Assembly: GCA_011524905.1 (NCBI GenBank)
Contig: WTJI01000022.1
Span: forward strand, 1-64,000
DNA: 64,000 bases
DNA from: Flavobacteriales bacterium
GTDB lineage: Bacteria; Bacteroidota; Bacteroidia; Flavobacteriales; Flavobacteriaceae
Direction: 5' to 3'
The translations under genes and the position numbers were made by a program. Under the pieces are notes generated by a model. It searched no databases and was not told where the DNA came from. It worked only from the letters and a program-made list of their open reading frames with translations. Positions 45,020 to 54,375 of the stretch are shown here, piece by piece (position 1 is the stretch's first letter; every line of letters starts with the position of its first letter).

Positions 45020-46278
45020 AGCAAACTTTTTTAGTGTGCATTTCTATTCTCGTTTTCTCTGCAATACGAGCACAAGTCGGTACTGGCTCACCCTATTCAT
45101 TTGGTGGATTGGGCGATCTCAACTACCAGGGGAACCACTGGTCGAGATCAATGGGGGGATTAGAATTTTACACAGATTCTATTCATGTTGATTTTAATAA
45201 TCCCGCTAGTTTAGGTTCACTGAAAATGACCAATTTTTCGCTTGGTGTTGATTACAAAGCGAATAGCCTAAGCGACCTGGCAAATAAACAAGTTGTCACT
45301 ACGGCAACTCTCAATTACCTAGGCGTGAGTATTCCTACAAAAAGATTTGGATTTAATTTCGGACTCTTGCCCTATTCATCAGTTGGATACAGATTAGAAT
45401 ACCTCAATGAGACCGATCAATCTACTGAAATTCAGCGTTACGAGGGGAATGGTGGATTAAACATGGCTTTTGCATCCGTGGGAATGGACTTATTTCCATG
45501 GTTGTCTATTGGAGCAACTGCCCGATATAGCTTTGGAAATATCACCCATCGGAGTTCACAGTTGATCAATACCATAGACCGCACAAGCTTCCTGGAGAGT
45601 AACTCCAGTTTATCAGGGATTAGTTATAAATTTTCGAGTGTTCTTAAAATTCCAATTGGTCCCATGCGATTTCATTTTTATGGAGCCTATGCGCCAGAAG
45701 CTACCTTATATGCCCAAAATGACGAAATATTTACAACCCTATCGACTAGCACTTCTAGTGTGGGCCAACAAGTAATCATTGACCTTTCGGCATCAGGTTT
45801 AGATGAGACATTATTGATGCTTCCAGAAGCACTTACCTATGGTTTTGGTATTGGAAAAAAAAAGAAATGGTTTGCTGGGATACAATATGAAACTAGTAAG
45901 ACTTCTGATTTCAGAAACGAATTTATTACTTTAGACGACATAAGCTATGAAGATAGAAATAAATTATCCTTTGGTGGGTTTTATATTCCAAGTTTCGGTT
46001 CGTTGACCAGTTATTGGAAACGCATAGTGTATCGTTTTGGTTATTTCAATCAAACAACTGGAATTTTAGTCAAGGGAAGCAGCCTAATGGATCGTGGCAT
46101 AGCTTTTGGAGTAGGACTACCTGCATTGCGTATTGGTAGTTTTTCTAATGCCAACCTTGGGATAACCCTTGGGTCAAGAAGCACAGACAATAACAGTCTG
46201 GTAAAAGAGAGTTACTGGCAGTTAAAGCTTGGATTCTCACTTAATGATTTGTGGTTTGTAAAAAGAAAATACAATTGA
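45016..46278 (+). CDS. Outer-membrane beta-barrel protein of unknown role
   Basis: 420 aa from the ATG at 45016, which overlaps the coaX stop. Signal peptide MKQTFLVCISILVFSAIRAQ. The mature part starts GTGSPYSFGGLGDLNY, then NNPASLG and alternating amphipathic strands ending LWFVKRKYN: a barrel of the FadL/PorV-like kind common in Bacteroidetes. It lies between coaX and a TPR protein and upstream of lptC, so a part in envelope assembly or transport is plausible but unproven. Confidence 0.78.
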   Translation: MKQTFLVCISILVFSAIRAQVGTGSPYSFGGLGDLNYQGNHWSRSMGGLEFYTDSIHVDFNNPASLGSLKMTNFSLGVDYKANSLSDLANKQVVTTATLNYLGVSIPTKRFGFNFGLLPYSSVGYRLEYLNETDQSTEIQRYEGNGGLNMAFASVGMDLFPWLSIGATARYSFGNITHRSSQLINTIDRTSFLESNSSLSGISYKFSSVLKIPIGPMRFHFYGAYAPEATLYAQNDEIFTTLSTSTSSVGQQVIIDLSASGLDETLLMLPEALTYGFGIGKKKKWFAGIQYETSKTSDFRNEFITLDDISYEDRNKLSFGGFYIPSFGSLTSYWKRIVYRFGYFNQTTGILVKGSSLMDRGIAFGVGLPALRIGSFSNANLGITLGSRSTDNNSLVKESYWQLKLGFSLNDLWFVKRKYN

Positions 46279-46292
46279 TAAAAAAAGAAAAA

Positions 46293-47681
46293 ATGAAATT
46301 GTTACGCCTAGTTTTGAGCCTCTGCCTCTTGGTTAATATCCAGATGGGGCTGGCACAATCTAATGATGAATGTTTACAGAATCTATCCATTTTCGCTGAA
46401 TTTGCGAAAGTGAAAAATTATGAATCTGCCTATGAGCCTTGGAAGAAAGTATTGGACGCTTGCCCAAAGCTTAATGCGGCTACTTATTCTTACGGAGAAA
46501 AAATTCTTCAATACAAGATCAAAAAAAGCACAGGCACTGAGCAAGATGCCTTTAAGTCTGATTTGATTGCACTCTATGAAGGATGGGCCACGAATTTTCC
46601 TACACGAAAAGGCAAAAAAAGAATTGGGAATATTTTAAGTTCAAAAGCTCAGTCTTTACTCGATTTTAATATCGGTACCAAGATGGAGGCTTACCAAACA
46701 TTTGATAAGGCATTTACAGAAGATGCCAACAGTTTTACCAATCCCAAAAGATTGTACAACTACTTTAAAACCCTCTTTGATTTATACAAAGCAGGTGACC
46801 AAGGGGTATCAATGGAGCAAGTGTTTAACAAATACGAAGAAGTTTCTGAAAAATTTGAATTGGAAGCAACAAAACTGGCAAAACTTTTGGATAAAATCTT
46901 AAAAAAAGAAGATGCTGGCAATCCGCTTACCTCTAGAGAGACTAGAAACAAAAGGGCTTTTGGAATTAATTCTAAAGCGATAGCTACTTATGTTTCAAAT
47001 TTAGATGCGATTATATCCAAAGAAGCAACTTGTGAAAATCTGATTCCGCTCTATCAGCGGAACTTTGAAGAAAACAAAATGGACCCAGTTTGGCTCAAGC
47101 GCGCGGCTTCTCGTATGGACGCAAAGGAGTGTTCAGACGATCCGTTGTTCGTTACGCTGGTAGAAGCACTTCACAACCTTGATCCCTCAGCAGACTCGGC
47201 CTATTACCTGGGGCTACTCAATGACAAAGCAGGTAAAAGCCAAGAGGCGCTGAAGTACTATGAAGAATCCATTACATTGGAAACGGACAACTATAAGAAA
47301 GCCAAAATTCTCTACAAGATTGCGTTAAAATTTAAAAAGTCTGGACGTAAATCTTCTGCGCGAAACTATGCCCAAAAAGCACTTAACTACCAGCCTTCAA
47401 TGGGAAGAGCATACCTACTCATATCCAATCTATATGCGGCTAGTGCTAATGATTGTGGCGATTCGCAATTTAATAAGCGAGCGATTTATTGGCTAGCTGC
47501 CGACGTAGCACGTAAAGCTGCCCGTGTGGACGAGTCTATCAAAAAGTTAGCCATAAAAACGGCAGAAAGTTACATGGGGCGTGCTCCTAGTAAAACTGAT
47601 ATTTTCACAGAAGGGAACGAAGGGAGTACAATTACATTTGACTGTTGGGTACGTGGTAGTGTAAAAGTTCCCAAGCTCTAA
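46293..47681 (+). CDS. Exported tetratricopeptide-repeat protein
   Basis: 462 aa from the ATG at 46293 (MKLLRLVLSLCLLVNIQMGLAQ, a signal peptide); the 14 preceding residues in the track are the overlap with the gene before. TPR-like repeats are clear near the C-terminus (DPSADSAYYLGLLNDKAGKSQEALKYYEESI; KILYKIALKFKKSGRKSSARNYAQKAL), with further helical repeats before. Periplasmic, probably a protein-interaction scaffold. Its TAA shares a base with the lptC ATG, so translation is linked. Confidence 0.85.
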   Translation: MKLLRLVLSLCLLVNIQMGLAQSNDECLQNLSIFAEFAKVKNYESAYEPWKKVLDACPKLNAATYSYGEKILQYKIKKSTGTEQDAFKSDLIALYEGWATNFPTRKGKKRIGNILSSKAQSLLDFNIGTKMEAYQTFDKAFTEDANSFTNPKRLYNYFKTLFDLYKAGDQGVSMEQVFNKYEEVSEKFELEATKLAKLLDKILKKEDAGNPLTSRETRNKRAFGINSKAIATYVSNLDAIISKEATCENLIPLYQRNFEENKMDPVWLKRAASRMDAKECSDDPLFVTLVEALHNLDPSADSAYYLGLLNDKAGKSQEALKYYEESITLETDNYKKAKILYKIALKFKKSGRKSSARNYAQKALNYQPSMGRAYLLISNLYAASANDCGDSQFNKRAIYWLAADVARKAARVDESIKKLAIKTAESYMGRAPSKTDIFTEGNEGSTITFDCWVRGSVKVPKL

Positions 47682-48256
47682 TGCGAATTACATCATATAA
47701 AATTCTAATAGGGGTTTGGCTTTGTGCGATGCCCCTATTTTTTTCTTGCTCTGATTCAACTGCTGCCCTTAAGGAAATTCAATCAATCAATTTACAACCT
47801 GTTGGAACGGCCCAAAATATTCGAATGGTCTACACGGATTCGTTAGAAATCCAAGCCATACTCACAGCTCCTCTGCACGTGGATTATACCAACTTAACCT
47901 TTCAATACGCCGAATTTCCAGAGGGTCTCAAGGTGGTCTTTTTTGATGCGCAAGGCAAAGAAAATGTTGTAACGGCAGATTACGGGCTACTCTATACAGC
48001 GACCAATCTGATCGATTTAAGGCAAAATGTTGTTCTGGCTTCACAAGATGGATCAATCCTAAAAACAGATCAACTGTTTTGGGATGCTGAAAATGAATGG
48101 TTGTTCACCGAAAGACCCTTCCAGTTTCAAAATCAAGACTATGATTTGAATGCAATCCGATTGGACACCAACAAAGAATTTAGTAAATTTCAAACGGGGA
48201 AATTGACAGGAACCATTGCTGTCTCTGAAGCCAAAGACAGTATTAATACATTATGA
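47681..48256 (+). CDS. lptC: LPS export protein LptC
   Basis: 191 aa. N-terminal signal with a lipobox Cys (LFFSC), unlike E. coli LptC, which keeps a membrane helix; then an LptC/OstA-like beta domain: EIQAILTAPLHVDYTNLTFQYAEFPEGLKVVFFD, GKENVVTADYGLLY, NLIDLRQNVVLASQDGSILKTDQLFWDAENEWLFTE. It receives LPS from the LptB2FG extractor and passes it to LptA. Start overlaps the TPR gene by one base; end overlaps the small membrane gene by 4 bp. Confidence 0.88.
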   Translation: MRITSYKILIGVWLCAMPLFFSCSDSTAALKEIQSINLQPVGTAQNIRMVYTDSLEIQAILTAPLHVDYTNLTFQYAEFPEGLKVVFFDAQGKENVVTADYGLLYTATNLIDLRQNVVLASQDGSILKTDQLFWDAENEWLFTERPFQFQNQDYDLNAIRLDTNKEFSKFQTGKLTGTIAVSEAKDSINTL

Positions 48257-48450
48257 AAAGCTACCGAATTTCTGAAATTATTTATTGGATAATTAGCGTT
48301 CTATCAATTTACCAAACTTTTGCACAATGGTCTATAAACCGACAAAAGGCTTACATATTTTTGGGATTTTCATTGCTCTCTGTTTTTATGGCTTTATTCA
48401 GACGTCATTTCCGCAAAAAATTTGAAAACCGAAGGCCACCTGAATCATGA
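48253..48450 (+). CDS. Small two-helix membrane protein between lptC and the CorC-like gene
   Basis: 65 aa: two hydrophobic segments (about 8-24 IIYWIISVLSIYQTFAQ and 34-48 IFLGFSLLSVFMALF) and a basic tail (RRHFRKKFENRRPP). Overlaps lptC by 4 bp (ATGA) and the next gene by 4 bp, so it is surely translated with them. No known family recognised. The linkage suggests an envelope role. Confidence 0.75.
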   Translation: MKSYRISEIIYWIISVLSIYQTFAQWSINRQKAYIFLGFSLLSVFMALFRRHFRKKFENRRPPES

Positions 48451-49715
48451 TCCCTGAGGATGCCATTATCGCTGTTTGCTTGCTGCTTTCTGCTTTTTTT
48501 TCTGGGATGGAGATTGCTTTCGTTTCAGCCAACAGAATTGAGTTGGCTATGGACAAACAGAATCCCAGTTTTCAGGCAAGCTTATTAAAAAAGTTCACTA
48601 ACAATTCCTCCCGTTTTATAGCGACCATGTTGGTTGGGAATAATATTGCCTTGGTTGCTTATGGGATTTTTATGGGAGATCGTATAACAACGCTTTTATT
48701 TTATAATAGTAATCTGATTGAAGGTGATTTGACACTTTTGTTGTATCAAACCCTTATTTCAACCCTCATTATTTTATTTACGGCCGAATTTTTACCAAAA
48801 GTTTTTTTCCAATTGTACGCAAATCAATGGTTGAAATTTTTTTTATTGCCTACAGCTTTTTTTTATTATCTGCTGGCCCCCATTTCGGTAACGGTAATGG
48901 CTTTAACAGATAGGGTATTGAAACGATTTATGCAGGTTGAGGCAGATCAGGTGCAGCTAAGTTTTTCTAAAGTCGAACTCGGGGATTATATCGGTGAGCA
49001 AATTGAACTCAGCAAGGACAAAGAAAATTTAGATTCAGAAATTCAAATTTTCCAAAATGCTCTTGAATTCTCGAATGTCAAGGTGCGTGAAGCTATGGTG
49101 CCTAGGGCAGAAATAACGGCTGTTGCACAAGATACCCCCATTAAAGAATTACAGGCTTTATTTGTAGCTACTGGATTATCCAAAATATTAGTCTATCGAA
49201 ATACCCTTGATGATATTGTAGGTTATGTTCATGCTTTTGAAATGTTCAAAAGCCCCAAAAATTTAAAAAGTATTCTTTTACCAGTCGCTCAAGTACACGA
49301 GCCAGTCCCCGTCAATCAAGCATTAAAACTCCTTACACGGCAAAGAAAAAGTATAGCTGTTGTTATTGATGAATATGGGGGAACAGCAGGGATTGTTACT
49401 TTAGAAGATATTGTTGAGGAACTATTTGGCGAAATTGAGGATGAACACGATAGCATAGCCCACTATGAAAAAAAATTAGACGACCATACTTATGAATTTT
49501 CAGCACGATTGGAAGTAGATTACCTCAATCAGACATATGATCTTCATCTTCCAGAAAACGAATTTTATGAAACACTCGGAGGAATGATTGTCTTCCACAC
49601 AGAAGACATCCCCAAAAAAGGAGCAGAAATCAAAATAGGAAATTTTTCAATGACTGTAACCAAAGTTTCCTCAACTAAAATAGAGCGATTGATCATAAAA
49701 ATATTAGAAGCGTAA
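48447..49715 (+). CDS. CNNM/CBS/CorC-HlyC transporter-associated protein
   Basis: 422 aa inner-membrane protein of the hemolysin-C/CorC group, linked to Mg2+ or Co2+ handling. CNNM membrane domain about 1-175 (AFFSGMEIAFVSANRIEL); then REAMVPRAEITAV starting a CBS pair with IVGYVHAFEMF and VVIDEYGGTAGIVTLEDIVEELFGEIEDEHD; then the CorC/HlyC domain. The GGTAGIVTLEDI signature is diagnostic. Not a toxin, despite the family name. 4-bp overlap with the preceding small gene. Confidence 0.92.
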   Translation: MIPEDAIIAVCLLLSAFFSGMEIAFVSANRIELAMDKQNPSFQASLLKKFTNNSSRFIATMLVGNNIALVAYGIFMGDRITTLLFYNSNLIEGDLTLLLYQTLISTLIILFTAEFLPKVFFQLYANQWLKFFLLPTAFFYYLLAPISVTVMALTDRVLKRFMQVEADQVQLSFSKVELGDYIGEQIELSKDKENLDSEIQIFQNALEFSNVKVREAMVPRAEITAVAQDTPIKELQALFVATGLSKILVYRNTLDDIVGYVHAFEMFKSPKNLKSILLPVAQVHEPVPVNQALKLLTRQRKSIAVVIDEYGGTAGIVTLEDIVEELFGEIEDEHDSIAHYEKKLDDHTYEFSARLEVDYLNQTYDLHLPENEFYETLGGMIVFHTEDIPKKGAEIKIGNFSMTVTKVSSTKIERLIIKILEA

Positions 49716-49753
49716 AACTACTCTGATACGCCCGATTTGATCTGCAAAAATAT

Positions 49754-49783
49754 TTTGATATCCCTTTAATAATCGTAAATTCG
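49754..49783 (+). promoter_or_regulatory. Putative ppiD promoter
   Basis: TTTG at 49754-49757 and TAAATTCG at 49776-49783 (one mismatch), 18 nt apart, upstream of the ATG at 49807. Confidence 0.4.
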
Positions 49784-49806
49784 CAACCTAGTAAAAATGG
49801 TTAAAA

Positions 49807-51921
49807 ATGGCAATTTTAGGACAAATTAGACAACGTTCTTTTTTCTTGATTTTCATCATAGGGATGGCGCTTTTCGCCTTCGTGATTTCTGGTGTATTGG
49901 ATGGAAATAATAATGGTGGAGCTCCAACCGACCCCATTGCTGTCGTCAATGAGGAAGAAATGGATTTGGCAACCTTCCGTTCTATGGTAGAACAAACGGA
50001 GCGAAATTATGGATATTCAACATTGCAGGCGGTAAGAGCTGTTTGGAACCAAAGTATTCAGCAGACCATTCTTAATCAGCAGTTTGAGACCTTAGGTATA
50101 GATGCAGGGAAAGAACAAATAGAACAAATTATTTCCAGAAATCCTGCCTTTCTTAATGATGAACGTTTTCTTAACGCCTATGGTGTTTTCGATTTTGGTT
50201 TGTTCTCTAATTTTATCAATTTGATGAAAGATCAAAACCCAGCTGCTTACGAGCAATGGAAGATTCAAGAAGCTGGCTTAATAGATATTGCCAAGCAAAA
50301 TATTTATCTAGATCTTATTCGTTCAACGACTGGGTTTACTGAAGAGGAAGGTAAATGGGCTTATCATATGGAAAATGACAAAATCAATATGGAGTTTGTT
50401 CATATCCCATTAAACGCAGTAGATGACAGTTTGTCTAAAGTAACTGACTCAGATATCCAAAAGTATATTCAAGCGAATGAAGATGAATTTAAAACAGAAG
50501 CGAGAACGAGCATACGATATGTTGTTTTTAATGATGAGGCTTCTCCTGAAGATGAGGCATTTATTTATGCTGATTTAGAAAAATTACTCGATCAGCAAGT
50601 CGAATACAATGCAGTTTCAAAATTGACCGATACCTTAGCAGGGTTTCGAACGACCAAAAACATTTTTGACTTTGTAGAAAAACACTCAGAAGAACCTTTT
50701 GATTCTGTTTATCTTCCAAAAGGAAGACTAGCTAGTGAGTACGCAGAATCTTTATTTAACTTAAAAGCAGGTGAAGTTTTTGGTCCATTTAAGGATGGGA
50801 ACTCCCTTAAGCTGGCTCGAATGCTAGATAAAAAGCGTAACGGTTCCATCCGTGCCAGCCATATTTTAATTTCATTTGATGGGGTAACCAATCCAACACC
50901 TGGGGTTACTCGAACCAAAGAAGAAGCGGAGCGACTCGCAAATCGTCTGTTGCGTCAAGCCAGAAGAAACCCAAGTAATTTTGAGTCTCTTGCACGTGAA
51001 AACTCCGATGGCCCTTCAAGAAGCCTAGGTGGTGATCTTGGTTTTTACCAGGAAGGTGCGATGGCCAAAGAATTTTTTGATTACACGAACAAAAACAGAG
51101 TAGGTCGAATTGGCTTAGTGGAAACTGATTTTGGATTTCATGTCATTAAGATTACCGATAAAGAAGATGTTGTCCTTTTAGCCGAAATAGTTAAGGAAAT
51201 CGTTCCTTCAGATGAGACGTCAAATATTGTTTTTCGTAAAGCCACAGAATTAGAAAAAGCCGCCAAAGAAATGGGGAGTTTAGAAGAAGCTGCCGAAGCA
51301 GCAGACGTCAGCTTCCGTGATGCAACAGAATTAGACCCTTTAAGTGAATTGATTCCTGATATAGGTTTACAACGTAACGTTGTGCAATGGGCTTATGAGT
51401 TAGAAACTAAGGTAGGTGATGTCCGCCGCTTTAGTTTATCTAGAGGTGGCTATGCAGTTGTTCAAGTCTCAGAAAAAATTAATGCTGGGATTCAGACCGT
51501 AGCCCAGGCTAAAAGTGAAGTTTTTCCGAAGTTGAGAGATCAAAAGCGTATTACAGCGCTTCAACAGCAGTATGGCAATTTCACAAGCCTTGAAGAATTG
51601 GCGCAAGCCGCCAATACCGAAATTAAGACAGCCTCGGCAATGACACAAGAAAATACAACAATTGCAGGTGTCGGAAGAGAACCCTATGTAATTGGTGTTG
51701 CATTTTCACTTGAAGAAGGTGCTACTTCCACTTTGATTGCAGGAAATGAAGGTGTCTTTTTAGTCCGGGTTAAGAGTAAGGAGGTAGCTCCTGATCTACC
51801 TAGTTACGTTGCTTATGCCAATTCCTTGCAAGAGGCTGAAAAAGCTAATTTGGAAGAGGCTATCCTAGAAGCCCTAGAATCGGTTGCAGATATTACCGAT
51901 AACAGAACAGTCTATTATTAA
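49807..51921 (+). CDS. ppiD: PpiD/SurA-type periplasmic peptidyl-prolyl isomerase
   Basis: 704 aa. One N-terminal membrane helix (about 12-32, FFLIFIIGMALFAFVISGVL), then a SurA-N-like chaperone domain. A rotamase (parvulin) domain at about 347-450 is recognised by RASHILISFDG ... GGDLGFYQEGAMAKEFFDY ... ETDFGFHVIKIT. The long C-terminal half resembles PpiD, with a second weak PPIase-like region. It anchors in the inner membrane and helps fold exported proteins, fitting the envelope genes upstream. Followed by a clear terminator. Confidence 0.92.
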   Translation: MAILGQIRQRSFFLIFIIGMALFAFVISGVLDGNNNGGAPTDPIAVVNEEEMDLATFRSMVEQTERNYGYSTLQAVRAVWNQSIQQTILNQQFETLGIDAGKEQIEQIISRNPAFLNDERFLNAYGVFDFGLFSNFINLMKDQNPAAYEQWKIQEAGLIDIAKQNIYLDLIRSTTGFTEEEGKWAYHMENDKINMEFVHIPLNAVDDSLSKVTDSDIQKYIQANEDEFKTEARTSIRYVVFNDEASPEDEAFIYADLEKLLDQQVEYNAVSKLTDTLAGFRTTKNIFDFVEKHSEEPFDSVYLPKGRLASEYAESLFNLKAGEVFGPFKDGNSLKLARMLDKKRNGSIRASHILISFDGVTNPTPGVTRTKEEAERLANRLLRQARRNPSNFESLARENSDGPSRSLGGDLGFYQEGAMAKEFFDYTNKNRVGRIGLVETDFGFHVIKITDKEDVVLLAEIVKEIVPSDETSNIVFRKATELEKAAKEMGSLEEAAEAADVSFRDATELDPLSELIPDIGLQRNVVQWAYELETKVGDVRRFSLSRGGYAVVQVSEKINAGIQTVAQAKSEVFPKLRDQKRITALQQQYGNFTSLEELAQAANTEIKTASAMTQENTTIAGVGREPYVIGVAFSLEEGATSTLIAGNEGVFLVRVKSKEVAPDLPSYVAYANSLQEAEKANLEEAILEALESVADITDNRTVYY

Positions 51922-51944
51922 GGATCTCAATTAAAATAAATTAG

Positions 51945-51976
51945 AAGGGCATGCTTTTTATGAGATGCCCTTTTTT
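51945..51976 (+). terminator. Terminator after ppiD
   Basis: AAGGGCAT (51945-51952) and ATGCCCTT (51965-51972), 12-nt loop, then a T-run. Separates the convergent ppiD and GHMP-kinase genes. Confidence 0.85.
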
Positions 51977-51994
51977 GTTGAAAGCTGGTCTGGG

Positions 51995-52882
51995 CTACAA
52001 TATAAATTTATCGTACTCAATCACTACATCAAAGCCTTTTTGTTTAAAGTAATTTGGGTTACCTCCACACGCTAAAACAAAATCCCCTCCCCAGGCACCT
52101 AAACTTTTGATCACACCTTCAAAATCGGGAAAGTATTCTTCTTGCAAGCGAGGTCGATTAAGATGTTTGGACATGAGTGTTTCATGCTCAGTTAGAAGTG
52201 ACTGGAAGCTGTCTAGCGTTTTGCAGCTCATTATCGCTTCTGTTAAATTGCTAATCATTTCTAAAAAAGCAGACTGAGGTGTTTTTTTTAGGTAATCCGC
52301 TACTTCTTTTTGACTGTCCTGTTTTTGGTTGAGATAAACAAAGTAGAGATCCTTTTTAAAAGCCGGGTCAAAGTCAATGGCTTTATAGGAAGGTGTCCCT
52401 GTATTCCTCTGGTAGCAAATGGCCCCTGTTGCCTGGGCGCAGGCAATATCATAGCCACTACCCCCAAGAGTGTTATCTAACAAATCAAAGGGATCACATT
52501 TTGCCCATTCGGCCAGATTGGAAAGCAGTGTTGAAGAGGAACCCAAACCCCAGTATCTATCAAATTCTAATTCTGTTTGTATATGAAAAGGGGTACGGCA
52601 AAATTCAACTTGTCGATGTCTGAGGAATTTTAGAAAAGTTTCTAGACGTTTTCCTACTGCAACGTCATTGGCTTGGACCAGGCTAAGGTCGTCCAGTTTA
52701 AAGTCTGCCTCAAACCAAATAACCTTATTGCTATCAAGACTGGTCCAGCTCAAATATTTTCCTTGGCTGGGCTGGACTGTCAATGCCTGTCCTAGTCGGG
52801 TTGGAAGGGCCAAAGCTTTTGCACCGTGTAAAACACAGTACTCACCCGATAGTAATATTTTCCCATGGCTATAGTATCGCAT
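51995..52882 (-). CDS. GYDIA-family GHMP kinase (mevalonate pathway)
   Basis: 295 aa from the ATG at 52882; the track's GTG one codon earlier is less likely. GHMP-fold features: HGKILLSGEYCVLHGAKALALP at the N-terminus, the phosphate loop as WGLGSSSTLLSNLA, and the motif GSGYDIACAQATG that gives the family its name. Adjacent HMG-CoA reductase overlaps by one base, so it probably phosphorylates a mevalonate-pathway intermediate; which one is not clear by sequence. Feeds isoprenoids including carotenoids. Confidence 0.88.
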   Translation of the reverse strand: MRYYSHGKILLSGEYCVLHGAKALALPTRLGQALTVQPSQGKYLSWTSLDSNKVIWFEADFKLDDLSLVQANDVAVGKRLETFLKFLRHRQVEFCRTPFHIQTELEFDRYWGLGSSSTLLSNLAEWAKCDPFDLLDNTLGGSGYDIACAQATGAICYQRNTGTPSYKAIDFDPAFKKDLYFVYLNQKQDSQKEVADYLKKTPQSAFLEMISNLTEAIMSCKTLDSFQSLLTEHETLMSKHLNRPRLQEEYFPDFEGVIKSLGAWGGDFVLACGGNPNYFKQKGFDVVIEYDKFIL

Positions 52883-54192
52883 CACGCCTTGGCTAAAAAG
52901 TCTTGCACCGCCGCATGACTAACTTTATGGGTTTTAAAATATGCAATGGCGGCTTCTTTTTCTGTGCCTTTTGCCCCCAATTGATTTAATATATTTAGCA
53001 AGTGCATTTTCATATGGCCCTTTTGAATACCCGAAGTTACTAATGAGCGTACTGCAGCAAAGTTTTGTGCCAGTCCTGCAACAGCAATGATTTGCATTAA
53101 TTCTTCAGCACTTGGATAACCTAATAATTCTAAGTTCCACTGCACTAGGGGATGGAGTTGTGTCAGTCCGCCTACAGTTCCTAGTGCCAATGGAAGATCG
53201 AGTTGAAAGACAAATTGATCGCCATCGATGAAAGCTGTGGATAAACTACGATACTGTCCGTCTTTTGCAGCATAGGCATGAACCGCAGCTTCAATGGCTC
53301 GGAAGTCGTTGCCAGTTGCCAAAACTACGGCATCAACTCCGTTCATGATGCCTTTGTTATGAGTAACAGCCCGATAAGGTTCTACTTGTGCTATCTGCAC
53401 TGCTTGTACCATTTTTTTTGCAAACGCGGTTGCGCTAAGTCCTTCTTCTTCTTCTAGCTGATTGATAGGGCAGCTTACTTTTGCCCGTGCTATACAATTT
53501 GGAACATAATTTGACAAAATGCTCATCACCACTTCTATGGGTTTATCTATATGGCTAAACTTGGCATATTCATTAGCTACTTGGCGAAGTATTTCGGCAA
53601 GTCTTTCTAAAACAGAGTTTATAAAATTGGCTCCCATTGCGTCACGGGTATCAAAAGTGGCGTGAAGTTGGTAATAGTCGGCCATTGCCGCAGTTTTGTC
53701 TATTAGTTGTAACGACAAAAGACCACCGCCTCGTTTTTCCATCCGTTCGAGCATAGGGGCGCAACCTTCCAGGAGTTTGGGTTTGATGTGCTCAAAAAAA
53801 TCAGTTACTTTTTTTGGATCTTCAGGGCAAATAAAATGAACCTGACCTACTTTTTCTGTTCCCAGTATTTGCGTGTGAAACCCACCTTTGTTGGCCCAAT
53901 ACTTAGCAGACTTACCTGCAGCAGCAACCACTGAACTCTCCTCAATGACCATGGGTAGTGTATATTGCTTATTGTTAATTAAGAAATTCGGAGCTACTCC
54001 TAAGGGTAGATAAAAATTGGAAAGGGTGTTTTCAATAAACTCATCGTGTTTTTCCTGACGGGCTGCATCTGGATGGCAATAGGTGGCAAGTAGTGTGCTA
54101 GCTTCTTGTGGTTGATCAAAATGGTTTTGGGTAATCCATTTAATTTTTTCTGCTTTACTGAGTTTGGAAAATCCACTAATACTCGATGCCAT
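52882..54192 (-). CDS. Hydroxymethylglutaryl-CoA reductase, class II
   Basis: Makes (or in catabolic bacteria consumes) mevalonate. 436 aa from the ATG at 54192. Class II features: VIEESSVVAAAGKSAKYW with the catalytic Glu, DTRDAMGANFINSVLE, NKGIMNGVDAVVLATGND, and GTVGGLTQLHPLVQ. The track's longer start is a TTG that lies in the -7 box TATCTTTG (54205-54212), so it is rejected. Databases label the class 'degradative', but in flavobacteria it serves biosynthesis. Gene pair with the GHMP kinase. Confidence 0.95.
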   Translation of the reverse strand: MASSISGFSKLSKAEKIKWITQNHFDQPQEASTLLATYCHPDAARQEKHDEFIENTLSNFYLPLGVAPNFLINNKQYTLPMVIEESSVVAAAGKSAKYWANKGGFHTQILGTEKVGQVHFICPEDPKKVTDFFEHIKPKLLEGCAPMLERMEKRGGGLLSLQLIDKTAAMADYYQLHATFDTRDAMGANFINSVLERLAEILRQVANEYAKFSHIDKPIEVVMSILSNYVPNCIARAKVSCPINQLEEEEGLSATAFAKKMVQAVQIAQVEPYRAVTHNKGIMNGVDAVVLATGNDFRAIEAAVHAYAAKDGQYRSLSTAFIDGDQFVFQLDLPLALGTVGGLTQLHPLVQWNLELLGYPSAEELMQIIAVAGLAQNFAAVRSLVTSGIQKGHMKMHLLNILNQLGAKGTEKEAAIAYFKTHKVSHAAVQDFLAKA

Positions 54193-54204
54193 ACTATTTT
54201 TTTT

Positions 54205-54212
54205 CAAAGATA
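54205..54212 (-). promoter_or_regulatory. -7 box of the HMG-CoA reductase operon
   Basis: Minus-strand TATCTTTG, full match, ending 12 nt before the ATG at 54192; no good -33 element seen. Confidence 0.45.
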
Positions 54213-54314
54213 GGTCTTCATAAACAAATCACTAACCAGTCTAAAATCTGGGTATAGTTGGATGCTAACACAATCTGATAAAATCAAAATAAATATTTTT
54301 ACGTGTATCACATG

Positions 54315-54349
54315 TTTGGGTGCCGTAACGAAATAAATTTTTTATTTTG
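54315..54349 (+). promoter_or_regulatory. Putative promoter of the dipeptidyl peptidase operon
   Basis: TTTG (54315-54318) and a short -7-like TATTTTG (54343-54349), 24 nt apart. Transcription would start near 54355, the track's first ATG, favouring the ATG at 54376. Confidence 0.35.
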
Positions 54350-54375
54350 CCCTAATGAACTTTTATAACAGTAAG

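Noticed and set aside
48447-49715. Hemolysin (toxin) reading of the CorC/HlyC-like gene
   Set aside because: The CNNM, CBS and CorC domain order indicates an ion-transport-associated membrane protein; the hemolysin label is historical.
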